Source of the DNA: Dicyema japonicum
Lineage: Eukaryota > Dicyemida > Rhombozoa > Dicyemidae
Assembly: GCA_011109175.1 (NCBI GenBank)
Contig: RDEW01000015.1
Location: 902,882-966,881, forward strand
DNA: 64,000 nucleotides
Direction: 5' to 3'
Each line of letters begins with the position of its first letter. The first letter of the stretch is position 1. Below the pieces are notes generated by a model, which had not been told where the DNA came from, did no database searches, and saw nothing but the letters and a program-made list of their open reading frames with translations. This document shows positions 11,772 to 22,499 of this stretch, piece by piece. A program made the translations under genes and the position numbers.

Positions 11772-13289
11772 TATGTTATTCAGTCATTCTTACGAACGAT
11801 AGTTATTTATAATGACGCGTTACCGCAAATATTTCTCTAATCCACGTTAAGAAATCGTAAGAAAATTTATAGAAGCATTTTGGAATAATTTGTTTTCCCG
11901 GAAATAGCAACTGGATAGTTAATTGAGCAATCTACACAATAAAAGTAAAAAATCACTCAATTATTTGTGGCTCTTTATGACGAAATTTTTAGCTGAATCT
12001 AATTAAGTGAATTTCAATTTTCATAATGCATTCTGAATAGCTTCCACGTCACTGCTTTAAAACCTCATGGTGGTTATTAAGAATCCGGATTTTTATCACT
12101 TTTAAAATTCTTTGTGGTAATTTATTCCTTCTGATGTTAATTCATAAAGTTTATTTGACCTTTTGCATCAAATTTGATTATCGTTGTTAATTTATATCAG
12201 CAAAAATCGATTATTTGTAAAAAGTAATTCCCGGGTATATTTAAGGTTTGTTTGACGTCCTCTGGACTCTTATTAAGGAATTTGTTGAGTTAGATCTTCT
12301 TAAGTGAAATATTACTCAAGGCTGATCGATTTTGGTTTCAAATAGTTGCAACTAAATCGGAAAAGTTGAAATTTTAGCTCCAAAGATAATTTCGAATATA
12401 CAGGAGGAATATTTCAAAAATGAAAATGGTTCATTAGGAACGTCAGAGAATCAATAATTCACTTATTATTCCTCAAGACTGACTTTCGATTATCCTCCAA
12501 ATTTTGTGGCAGACGAGATTGGATGCACAGAACAGAGTGTATCCAACGTTTCCTTGTTCTAAAATTTCATATATCCAATGACTCCTGAGTCAATCATTCG
12601 TCTATTCTCAAGAGAAGGAATGAAACAAGTGGTCACTTCCATCTTGAGGAGATGAAGCCATTTCACACAACAGAGGTACGTCAACAAATCATCACATAAA
12701 CTAATCACCGACTTGAAATGGTTTGAATTTGAAAAAAAATGAAATTGTTTTAAAATATAAATAATTATTCTGTGAATTCAAAAATTAGTTTTCGGGTCCT
12801 TCTGCCCGCGTGGTTTGTGAAAACCACACTTTTCCTTATCAGCTTAACTTGTGGTTTTTGAAAACTCACAACTATTTGTTATCATTAAAAACCTAGTAAT
12901 TTAAAATCTACCAGTGAAAGACAGATAAACTATAATTTATGCAGGAAATGTGCTATTTTTAAATAATAATCAAATAGACTCTTAAATTAATAATCTATTT
13001 GATAGAGTAGATACTTACATAATTATCCCAAACGAATATGGATGGTGGATTCATGCAATTCTATGTAATGACACGGTATTGTATCGTTACTAAGTTCCAC
13101 AGGGGGTACTTGAGACAGATGAAATTGGATAGAAATATCCTCGCATATATACTAGAACTGTGCTCATGAGAACCCTTGAGAGCGTTTTTCACATATGCCA
13201 CGTGTATCAACGTCACGTGGTTTAAATTTATTCATGGTTCTGATTCTACTTGAATAAGGATTGTTTTAAAATCATGGTAAATGGGGGAT
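11772..13289. other. Intergenic, no gene seen
   Basis: 1.5 kb of AT-rich sequence without supportable coding, RNA or repeat features. A short imperfect duplication (gtggtttgtgaaaaccaca at about 12810 and gtggtttttgaaaactcaca at about 12851) is the only structure noticed. Confidence 0.45.
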
Positions 13290-13595
13290 CCGATTAGAAA
13301 AACACTAGGGGATCAAACAGAGACCTGAAAGCTCTTTCTGGGTTAGAAAAAGTCGACAATTCATTTTCACAAAATGACTTATAGGTGACATTTTGGGGAT
13401 CAAATCAAGGTTTAGGATTGGTCCCTGATATAGAAGAAGTCGAAAATTTACTCTCACAAAATGAAGTGCAAATAATATATTAGCATCAAATTGAGATTTG
13501 GGATCATTTAAAAGTAATTCCTAGATTCGAAGAGGCCGAGAAGTCACTCACAAAATGATGTATAACTGATTTTTCTGAAATCAAATCATGTAGTG
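13290..13595. repeat. Degenerate tandem repeat, period about 87-94 bp
   Basis: Three diverged units. Each contains a core like gaagaagtcgaaaatttac (13351, 13438 and 13532 region) followed by cacaaaatga and then a ggggatcaaat-type segment. Indels between units make the period irregular. Non-coding; probably an old minisatellite or an array inside a dead element. Confidence 0.65.
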
Positions 13596-13889
13596 TAAAA
13601 ATAAGTCACCATAATATTTTTTACACAAATTCATGAATATTCTTGCTTGCCTACTTCTAAAATTCTGTCATTAATAAACTATTTGTTTGCTTGCTTATTC
13701 TCGGTTTTTCTTAAATTTACAACCAGGCGTTCAACGTTGTCGTTAAAGGAAATATTTTGACAAATTTAAGTTGTAATTTTATGAAATGTTTAAATAGGTA
13801 ATTTTATGCACATTTATATTTTTGTGATGCTCCACTAAAACAATGTTAAGAATTAATTTAAATCTAATATAATTCAAATTGTAGACATG

Positions 13890-14235
13890 CATGAATGATA
13901 TCGATAAAATAATCAAGTCTGACAAGTCTGCCACTGGAATAATAAGGATTATTTATTTAGAACCCAGGATTCAGAGAAAGAAAGACAAAATATATTCAAA
14001 CAGTCAGGTGATCCAATTATCAGCGCCATCTTACGTATATGGCCTTCAATTGTACCGACCGCTGCGCCTTTTTTCGGACTTGCAAAGGAAATCGATTGGG
14101 GAGAGAATTTTTTTGCCGACCAACTTTCCTTTTCCTGAAACAAAAATGGACGAGACGGGTTTCTGCTTCTTTACAAAAGCGGAAAAACCCACTACCGGCG
14201 TAGCTTCCGTTAGTAGAGGATCGATCCATTAATTT
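13890..14235. other. Coding-like fragment of unknown element
   Basis: Open in both directions for 60-113 codons with a base composition richer in GC than its surroundings. The plus-strand end (ASVSRGSIH) resembles the end of another open stretch at 20979-21212 (LASVSRGSIY), suggesting a shared mobile-element origin. No domain is recognisable, so no function is offered. Confidence 0.3.
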
Positions 14236-14534
14236 GTATTACTTATTATGGGTGAATTGATTATTATTAATTTTTTATTTCTGAGGATTATTTGTTTGTC
14301 CTTTTCGGTGTTGAGATGTCATAAACGAAATTCGTCAGATCAGCTCAATGATCTAATGGGAAACCAAGGATCAACGATAGGTTTCGAGAGCGCACTCAAC
14401 TATTTTCAAAGGAAACAGATGGCCATTTAAGTTGTCTAAATTAAATTAACTATTATTTTATTTTCCTTATTTTAATAAAACTTTTGATTTCTTATTTTTT
14501 TTTTTACATAAATTTTTTTTAACAATTAAACAAA

Positions 14535-14785
14535 TGTCAGTTGAGGAAGCCTGCTGCGTGGATTGCGAACGAGTTCCCTCGGAGTATGGCTATTCCAATT
14601 TTTTGTCTTAGCCATAACCCTTCTCGTTGATCCCTTTTCTTTCTGGCAAGCAATCCTCCGAGTTCTTGCAAGAATTCAGCCGTCATTGGACCAACGGCTC
14701 CCGATGATTCGGTCGCAACAGGAGTAAATCGGTAGCGATCCCCGAGGCAAGAATATTTCTTGATTCTTATTTTTTTAAACAAAAA
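14535..14785 (-). mobile_element. LINE family B, 3' end (GDRYRFTPVATES type)
   Basis: Minus strand reads KYSCLGDRYRFTPVATES, GAVGPMTAEFLQELGGLLARK, then LRQKIGIAILRGNS. A second copy at 59405-59750 is nearly the same, so this is a distinct subfamily. The fragment lacks everything upstream of the last ~80 codons and is a 5'-truncated insertion. Confidence 0.8.
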
Positions 14786-14799
14786 TTAATCTAATTTAG

Positions 14800-15450
14800 T
14801 GTCACCAACTAAGTGAATGTAGATCTAATAATTATTGGCGCTCACGGAGATCTGAATCTCAAGTTGATGGCACCGGAAGCCAACACAGCGAGAGGAGTAA
14901 ATATCACTCTGAGAACTATTTCAGCGTATTATTTGAAGCTGATGGAATTGATTCTAAAAAATGAACGTGAAGAATATTTGAATATTGAAAAGGATTAGCC
15001 ATGCATTTTCGTATATGGAACAGATTCAGTTCAAGACAGATCCTTGTAATGTGAAAGAATATGTATCCAAAAAACTTCAAAATGCTGGGATTTAAGAAAT
15101 CATGAACTATTCAAATAGAAGAGTTCCACCACCAGTATATGCGCATATTAGGAGCTGTACTTCCAGTTCAGCATCAGTTGAAAGAGCAGTTTCACTAATT
15201 CTTTGAAAACTCGTCATCAGGGAACGAAATTGTCTCCCGGTGGAATGAATAGATGGTTCCTTTTTAATGCTGGCCAGGTATTAGAGTCTCGTGAGTAAAG
15301 GAGATCCAAGGATACCATCAGGGAGAAGGAAGAGAAATCTTTAATCAATTATCCACATGACACCACGTTGTCTAAAAATTGAAAACAGTTGGAGGATAGA
15401 GCGTAGATATATTAATTTCGGTTTTTTGGTAAGTAATAAATAATAAAGGA
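14800..15450 (+). mobile_element. Possible hAT transposase C-terminal scrap followed by LINE tail
   Basis: Around 15125-15240 the plus strand reads YAHIRSCTSSSASVERAVS and then GTKLSP, resembling the hAT dimerisation motif (SSASVERSFS ... LSP). The preceding 14813-14998 stretch (LIIIGAHGDLNLKLMAPEAN) is not a hAT domain I recognise. From 15250 to 15450 the sequence ends in taataaataataaagg, a LINE-like tail. Both assignments rest on short motifs. Confidence 0.4.
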
Positions 15451-15574
15451 TCTACGTAAGCTCTAGTCGTTTCGGTTTCATAAATTTTTTAATCGACTGC
15501 TACTGGATTGAATGCTCTGCATTCTATACAAAATGCTATGTAATGGTTTGAAACTTAAATAAGTTACTAATTAG

Positions 15575-16110
15575 TTGCTTTATTCACATTTTATTCTAAA
15601 TTCTGTATTGTTAATTATAACAGAATTGTACCGATCAATATCATCAAGCTGTGGCCTTTGTTCCCCTATAGAATTTAAAGAAATGCGTTTTTGGAAGATA
15701 AACGTTCTGATATTTGAAGGACAGCTTAGATTCTTAGTAGGACTGAACTGGCCAGCAAGAATAAAAAATGAATCGCTGTACAAGAGATGTTGCACGGGTC
15801 CATTGAGTTTGAATTTGCTATAGCGCTGGAGGCTATTTGGACATATCTTGCGTATGGACTTGGGCGCTCCAGCAAACATAACAATGTAAGATTACTTCGT
15901 GAGACAGGGACCGTGTTTCCGTAGACACCGGAATATTACATTACCTGAAACACTTGACGAAGATCTAAAGCTCGTGAACAAACATCTAAGAAGTGGGGAC
16001 GACCTGGACGAGTTGAGGAAACTCTCTTACGATCGAGGAAGTTGGAAGAAGTTGGTTCGGAGGATTGTTTTGAATGCTGCACGAGTGAAATTATAACTAT
16101 CATGATTTTA
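15575..16110 (+). mobile_element. LINE family A, C-terminal end
   Basis: Plus strand, with frame changes: LRFLVGLNWPARIKNESLY near 15730-15780, RWRLFGHILRMDLGAPAN near 15828-15880, then ITLPETLDEDLK, SGDDLDELRKLSYDRGSWK and LVRRIV up to 16096. The same order of motifs is seen at 57480-57830, so the two are copies of one family. Only the last ~150 codons are present. Confidence 0.75.
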
Positions 16111-16439
16111 CGAATGTTGCTTATAATAATAATGTTTGAAGGACTGCGTCCTACTTAATAGCTCCTGGCCTCCTACAAGTTAGTGAAGCTGGGGTTACTT
16201 AACTAACTAACTAAGGACAACATCAATTATTAAATTAAGGATATTATTAATGTTTTATGACAAAATAAAATTATAAGGTATTTGAAAAAATTGAATATCT
16301 TATGGGAGGACTAATTCTGAAAAATGAAAATCTAATAAAAACATGGAGGCAAGTTTTTTTTTAATTTCTTGATTGTTCATCAAAATTGAAAAGTATTGAA
16401 GATATCTCACATTTTGACATATTTAATTAATTTTAATTT

Positions 16440-16800
16440 AATTTATTAACCTTGGAGGAGTTTTCACAACTTCAAAGACTGAACGTTTCATTCCAATTCC
16501 ATTTATTCTGGATGAACTGTGATATTGGGTGGACTTTCTGCTTCTGTGACCGTTGGAACTGGACACACTTAATTAGTTGTTAATTTTGACATATTATTCG
16601 CCGAATTCAGCTTGTTTCTCAAAATTTAAAATTGAAAAAACCACTGGAGGGGTTTTTACAACTGCATGTAATGGACGTCTTACCTTTTATGTTGATTCCG
16701 GATGGACTCTGTTTCTGAAGAAGTGGAAACTGGATACACTTAATTAGTTGTTTACTTTAACTTCTTTCTCGGTGTATCCGCGGTTAATAAATAAATTTAA
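16440..16800 (+). repeat. Two tandem LINE 3'-end repeats
   Basis: Copy 1 at about 16450-16600 and copy 2 at about 16635-16800 share ttggag.ag.ttttcacaac, then ctggatgaactgt-like and ggatacacttaattagttgt segments. A third copy at 25935-26095 is closest to copy 2. Copies 2 and 3 end in ggttaataaataaat. Orientation plus. They look like independent 3'-end insertions of one family. Confidence 0.7.
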
Positions 16801-17399
16801 CTCGTACATTGAGTTAAACTATCTTCGGGACTATAAAGTTCATAGCAAGACTTTCTAAAAATTCCAAATTTTCTGCCAATTCAGAAATCAAAGTGTATTA
16901 ATAGAATCATAATCGAGATTTAATGTACTAAGTAATCCTCTTTAAAAGATCGAAACATATCATTTATGCCCGATTTGCTTTGTCGCGGACTTTTTCTTAA
17001 GTGAAAAAAAAGATTCGCTTGACGAAAAGTATTTAATCCAAAACCTAAAAAAATGTTTTTAGCTAATTATTCAGTCTTGCAATGACATGTTTAGATTTGA
17101 GATTAATCGATAGACTCTTCTACAGAAAAACACGTAGCCACCTCAACCATCATGAAGCTCGCTAACCGACAAATGACATTATCAATGCACTTTCACTATG
17201 CCATGGTAACTGCAATAATGTGCAATCTGAGAAACTAACAATAACGTCATCATCTTCCACTCTTTCCTTTCGCATGAAAGATCTATCCTCTGTGACACCT
17301 CCCAATCTTTGGAGGTCACCATCATAGGTAGGTTGTCCTTGATCGTTCACAGAATGGGAAGCGTCGGAAGTGGAAAAATGATGGTAAATACAATAATAC

Positions 17400-18130
17400 G
17401 GCACGTGAATCTAAAGGATGTTTGACCGCAGTCTGCTTTGATAAATCCAATGCTTTCGGCAGTGTGTGGAATTTTGGTCTTCTTATTTGTCTTGCGAATT
17501 GTGGTGTTGAAAATGAACTTTATTTTTGGATACGATGTTTGCTCTCGATAGACGGTTTATTGTTAATTTTTAGACTATGAATCTCGTGAAATTTGGTTTA
17601 GAAAAGGTGTACCTCAAGGTCAGTGTTCAGTCCTTTATTATTTAACATTGTAATGAGTGAATTGTCTTCTCCAGAAAACCCACATACATAAATCTTGATA
17701 TACGCTGATGACGTCATAATTTATGACGTTTCTTTAAACCCTTAGGTATCTGAGAAACGATTGAAGACGTAATGGACCAGATCGAAATTGACGAGGGAGG
17801 TAATTTTATGGAACATGCTAAAATACGAAAGAAAAAAGCTACGAACGTTCTGTTCTGCGTTAGAAAATTAAAGCTCGAGCCGGAGACCTTTGTTTATGTC
17901 TTCAACAATGCAATACTTCATGCAATGTTATGCGGTTTAGAAGGATGGTACGATTCGAAAAAGATAGACTCTATCCTCTAGAAATTTAAGAAAACGCGAA
18001 ATTTTTGCTCTAAAGCTTGCTTACGGGATAAATTCTCGTATGCCAATTCACATATAGTGTCCAGGGTTGGCGGAACTATCGAAAATCTTATTCGAGGTTT
18101 CAAAAACTAAAGTATCTGGGACTTATCTTT
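17400..18130 (+). mobile_element. RT fragment of a jockey/CR1-like LINE
   Basis: Plus strand across three frames: CFDKSNAFGSVWNFGLLI near 17430-17490 (the SNAFGSV catalytic block), a GVPQGQ-type block near 17610, and LIYADDVIIYDVSLN near 17695-17745 (the YADD active site). C-terminal RNaseH-like remnants continue at 17772-17980. Frames are broken at least three times. Confidence 0.78.
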
Positions 18131-18239
18131 AGAGATGACCCTGTGTTTACGGATTTTTTTGGGGAGACAGTCGGGGTAGAAGTCGATTGGCATGCTCTAC
18201 CGTTTCATATTACTTCCCCCATCACTTAATTTACACTGT

Positions 18240-19740
18240 TTTTTCTTTATAATAACTTACGTGGACCACATCGTTTGACATGCAGAGAGCGAGAGAAATT
18301 CTTGTGGCTGATCGACACAGCATTTTATAAGATTATTTGCAAGTTTCCGTGCAGGATCCGAGGCACTAATGGTAATGTCTTTCACTTTTCCACCATCGGG
18401 GTTTATATGACTGTTGATACTTCTCAGTGTCTTCCAGAAGGTGCCACACAAATTTTTGTGGTATAGTCGACCAACAAGCAGGCTCCATTTATTTCTGTGG
18501 TTAGCAAGGATTAGTTTAGAAATTCTGTGATTTGGGGAGCGTATGGACGATGTAGAGTCATCTGATTGCATTCTGGTTTTCTTCAAGAACCCGTTTCTTG
18601 ATAAGTGCCAGAATGCCAGAAGATAGTAGGGATTAAAGTTTTTGTAAGGCGATAGGGAATAAATATTCGGCTTTCGGAAATAAAGGTTAATATCTGGGCT
18701 CCCTTGTCAATAGAATAGTCTTCAACAGCGAATCCCAATAAACAACTGTCCATAAACATGCTGGAATAAATCCAGTCTGCCTTCGAATAGTTCTTAACTT
18801 CGAAGAACATCGTGTAAACACATAGGTCTTTTGATTCTCAACAGAATTGGGTTATGGTCGCTTGAAGAACCATAATGAACATCCCACAAGAGATACTCAG
18901 CAAGAGAGGGAGGACCTAATGATAAATCTGGGGGTTAGACTGTCCCCTCTAAAAATTGGGGTCCTAGTATGGGCATCCGGATTATTGAAAATAGTCAATT
19001 CGTCGAGTATAGATAAGATTTACTATCCGCGGTTGTCGACTTATTGTGACCGGAGCCAGAGCGGATGTTTGCCAATTAAGTCTCCGCATAGTAAAAAATC
19101 ATTTAGTCTACATAATCTCGATAGATTGGGCATATAAGAAGTAGTACACGACCCTTGAGGCGGGATCTAGACATTACACAGTGTAAAACATCTCGTCGGA
19201 GAAAAGGATCTTCAATAGAAATTTGTTCCAGAATAAAATCCCCTTCATAGAGAGAGGATACAAATGGGGTGACATCCGTAAATGTAAGTCCATCCTTAAA
19301 ATTGTCAATAATCCTCCGAGACTTTTTGTCCGGTCCTTGCGAAGTACATAATATCCAGGAAAACAAGGGGTTGTTCTAGAGAGCTTCGATTCATGAATGA
19401 GGGAAATGTCCACTTTCAAATGGGATGAGAGGGAGCGTAATTCCAAGATTTTATTGTGGATTCCATTTACATTTAATTGTAGAATAATCATTGGAGTCGG
19501 GATCCGGACTAGGTTCTATATCACCAGCTATGAGTAGCAAAGAGAAAACGGGGAAATTGGTAGGCCACATTTTTGAAGGTCGTAGAAGGGTATGGAATGT
19601 CTAACGATTTTTTCCAAGCAGAACTTGCACCGAGCGCAACCACAACAACAGGTGAACCGCCTGACGCCACGATATATTATTGAATTAGCCTCACTAACGT
19701 GGAGGAGGCCAGCTGCCATTAAATGTTCATCAGATCCTGA
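18240..19740 (-). mobile_element. 5' half of a LINE: endonuclease
   Basis: Minus strand from 19491: IILQLNVNGIHNKILELR, DISLIHESKL, PGYYVLRKDRTKSLGGLL, which is the N-terminal half of an APE endonuclease. Downstream pieces run to 18257, where a linker segment of the kind found before the RT is read (GTFWKTLRSINSH). The RT is missing. Upstream at 19719-19528 a Cys-rich stretch (FTCCCGCARCKFC) may be the tail of an ORF1-like protein, which is uncertain. Confidence 0.72.
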
Positions 19741-19853
19741 ATAGATAAAAAATGTCTACAAATATTTATTTATTTATTATTAAAATGTTTAAATATGATA
19801 ATTTCAAAAAATCAACGTTGGTCCACTTTTTAGCATAGAAACATTTAACTGAA

Positions 19854-20201
19854 ATGCTGAGAGGAACAATAAATTTATCGAAAAATTTCAAAAGATTTGA
19901 CAGTTACTCGAAAAAATGGGCTGCTCTGTTTGAAATTGACGACACCAAAGTCTTCAAGAAGAACATTGAAATGAATAACAAGAAGAGGGCTCGTTTTTTG
20001 CAGAGTCGAAAGAATAAAAGCCTTTTAATTGCATTTGGAATTGTTGGATTTATCATCGCAAATTGTAGATTTGAAAATATTAGCCTAGATTCTTATTCTT
20101 ACTACAAATACAAGAAAAGCGACGTTTTGATGAAAATTCTAATGGAAAATGAGAAGGAGGACTCTTCTGATAAAGCTTATTTCAACGAAGATGATGACTA
20201 A
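19854..20201 (+). CDS. Small single-pass membrane protein, candidate COA3 (cytochrome c oxidase assembly)
   Basis: Splicing a 24-nt GT-AG intron (20065-20088) gives a 107-residue protein. One hydrophobic helix (LLIAFGIVGFIIANYSYSYY, crossing the splice) is preceded by a basic stretch (NNKKRARFLQSRKNK) and followed by an acidic tail ending EDDD. That plan, including the tyrosine-rich exit from the helix, is that of COA3/MITRAC12, a mitochondrial inner-membrane factor that stabilises newly made COX1. The intron length is a multiple of three and contains no stop, so the unspliced frame is also open and only the family likeness supports splicing. Similarity is by pattern and not extended. Another small membrane protein is possible. 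Confidence 0.55.
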   Translation: MLRGTINLSKNFKRFDSYSKKWAALFEIDDTKVFKKNIEMNNKKRARFLQSRKNKSLLIAFGIVGFIIANCRFENISLDSYSYYKYKKSDVLMKILMENEKEDSSDKAYFNEDDD

Positions 20202-20234
20202 CCTGTTAACATTTTTTTCCTTCCTTTTTGTAAA

Positions 20235-20620
20235 CTAACTGGGGTTCTCGATCGGTCCATGTTCAGTAGATACGATTGGAGCGATAAGTAGGAAGTCTTT
20301 GATCTCCATCAAGAGTCTTGAATATGCGGCTACACTCGGAGATATGACATCTGCGAAATCAAATGCAGATGTGCTCTCGTCATGGAAGACCAGTTTTTTG
20401 ATCGGGTGAGGCCAAAACGATGTCATCCGTGTAATTAATGAGGATGTAGTTCCCATTTCCTGATGTAGGGAGGTCAGCCATGAATAAGTTGAACAAGAGA
20501 GGGGATAGCTGTGACTCCCTGGGGACAACATTTGGGAAAAACCGTAAATTTGATTTTTAATTTTAAAGCAAGCACGTTTTCTCCTACCATAAAGGAAGTT
20601 ATCCTGTCAAAAGTTGAAAT
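20235..20620 (-). mobile_element. Jockey-like RT fragment
   Basis: Minus strand from about 20560: a degraded LPNxVPQGV block, then INYTDDIVLASPDQ in a shifted frame near 20440-20390. That is the catalytic palm of an RT with T in place of A in YADD. Short and frameshifted. Confidence 0.55.
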
Positions 20621-21930
20621 TTCTGGAGATTCCTGTTCGAAAAACCTTCAAAGTGAGATTACCTCTTGTGACTGATTTGAATGTCATGTGATACAGTTTT
20701 CAGATGTTTAGGCTTTTCCAAAAAACCAGACCCGATGAAATTTTCTCACGGAGACAAAATGTGTAGATGTTGACCGTTATTTCAAACGTTCAGTTATAGA
20801 ACCGAGATGGCTTCTTTCTATTCCTGTATCGGCCAGGGAGAGATGTATGGAGATATTATCACTCTGTGGAATAGAACGGATGGTTTTTGGTGTGATTTAT
20901 TATATTACCTCCATAATTTTTTGGAAGTCAGATGACAGCACGCTTAATTAATAAGACAAGATATAGTCGGACTGTTATGTGATCTCAGTTGGCAACACCT
21001 CCATCTTGCTTACCGCTCCTGGAAGCGGGCTTCTTTCGTGCTTGGACGATAGATTGATTCGAACTGACTTCCTTCGCCTGGAGAGAGACGATCGAAGCGG
21101 CCTTCAGAATTTTTCACAAATAAGGAGGAATCTAGTTTCGCATCTACTGGTTTTAGCTTCTGTAAGCAGAGGGTCGATCTATAAACATTTATTGTCCGTC
21201 AAGCTAAGTTGACTTTTATAGTAAGTTGACTCTGTGAAGGACTGACTAAGGCATACACCACGCCCGGTACGATAGTCAACAGGTAGAGTTTTTGGATGGA
21301 TTCCTCCAAATAGCTACAAGTTTTTCGGACAAGCGCCCATATAACGTTTAGTTTCTGAAAATCTATATTCACAATTATGGAAACCACTCCACTGTAGTAA
21401 GGAAGAGAGGGATCCTTTTTGGCATCGGCCAGGCACTGGGTATCTCCTGAGTTAGATGGATTAATTAAAGAAAGAAAAGAGTAGAAAGGAAACTAGCAAC
21501 TGTCAAAAAACGCGCCGCTAAGAAAGGACGCTCCCAGAGATCCATTACTTTCAGGTCTAGCCCTGATGCTCCAAGGCGAGCAAAGAATCCCGAACTTCTT
21601 TTCCAGCCAGATACGGATGATATATATGTCGCAAACGAAAAAGTTCCACTCTGACTGCCCTCGGAAAAAGCAGTTCTTAAGCGGTAATCTCATGTAGTAT
21701 TCGCTCTGCTATCTGTTCTCTTCGAGGGTTCGTATGGCACGCGTAGACACAAAGTCATGTATACATTTGGCCCAGGTTTGGTCTTTCCTTTCACGATCCG
21801 ATGCTACGTAGATAGGTAAGTGTAGATAATTACTGATTTTCGATAAATTCTAATAAAAACTGATTTTAATTTAAATACTTATTTAAAATATTTATATTAA
21901 TTATTTCTATGTACGTACGTTTATTTTCGC
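20621..21930. other. Transposon debris without a firm assignment
   Basis: The segment at 20979-21212 is open for 77 codons and shares the ending LASVSRGSIY with the fragment at 13.9-14.2 kb. At 21388-21490 lies the second copy of the 9845-9970 repeat. At 21493-21830 the minus strand is open in pieces but not recognisable. No host gene seen. Confidence 0.35.
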
Positions 21931-22325
21931 ATGTTTGCTGTGTATATGATCAAATCATTTTAGAGTGCGAAAAATAGACTTTTGGATAAAAATTCAAATA
22001 TTTGTAAATCGATTTGCCACAAAAATGTCGAAAACAGCACTTTAAATGAAAAAGTATTGCAATTGAAAAAAGACATATTTCTCTTAAATCACACGTTTTG
22101 GGAAATACAGAATAAAAAGTTTAGACAAACAAATGTCAAAGATAATGAATTTTTTAAAAAATTTGCGAATGAACATTTTTCGTTGAATATGACTTTTATG
22201 AGGTTTCTGCTTTTAGTTATACCAGGATTTGGTACAAGAAAATAATTCAATGCGCATTTCTAGGATTGATCCTTATTTTTGTAAGGAATTTTAGAAAAAT
22301 TTCTTTTAAAAATAAATTTAAATGA
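21931..22325 (+). CDS. COA8: COA8/APOPT1-like cytochrome c oxidase assembly factor
   Basis: COA8 is a mitochondrial matrix protein needed for complex IV assembly under oxidative stress. The 115-residue product comes from three exons: 21931-21939 (MFA only), 21964-22202 and 22226-22325, joined over introns of 24 and 23 nt. It carries the two family blocks: LLNHTFWEIQNKKF, matching the WNxxFWxxxNxxF motif, and EFFKKFANEHFSLNMTFM followed across the second intron by RIWYKK, matching DFYKxFLxxNxxxHxxYNxxWYKxN. The linker between the blocks is much shorter than in vertebrates. The N-terminus is basic and could serve as a presequence. Without the second intron the frame ends right after TFM and the WYK motif is lost, which supports the splice. 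The 9-nt coding first exon is inferred from the in-frame ATG. Confidence 0.8.
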
Positions 22326-22499
22326 ATTTTAAATTTTATTTGTTTTTTGCTTAATTTAAACTGCTGTGTTCTAAGGTATCACGTTAGCCAACTGGATTAA
22401 GTCTCAATGTTGAGTTGTTAACGACCCTCTGTTACGCGACCTAGCTTTATCTTGAAATACTTCCTTCTTCTATTAAGCATGGACTAAATGACTAACTCT
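22326..22499. other. Intergenic
   Basis: AT-rich 3' flank of the COA8-like gene. Nothing else supported. Confidence 0.4.

Noticed and set aside
13290-13595. CRISPR array
   Set aside because: Units are long, diverged and without constant repeats and unique spacers, and the genome is eukaryotic.
19854-20201. Reading this frame without its intron as a 115-residue protein
   Set aside because: It is open, but the 24-nt stretch inserts eight residues right after the membrane helix and disrupts the COA3-like tyrosine pattern; all neighbouring genes have introns of this size.
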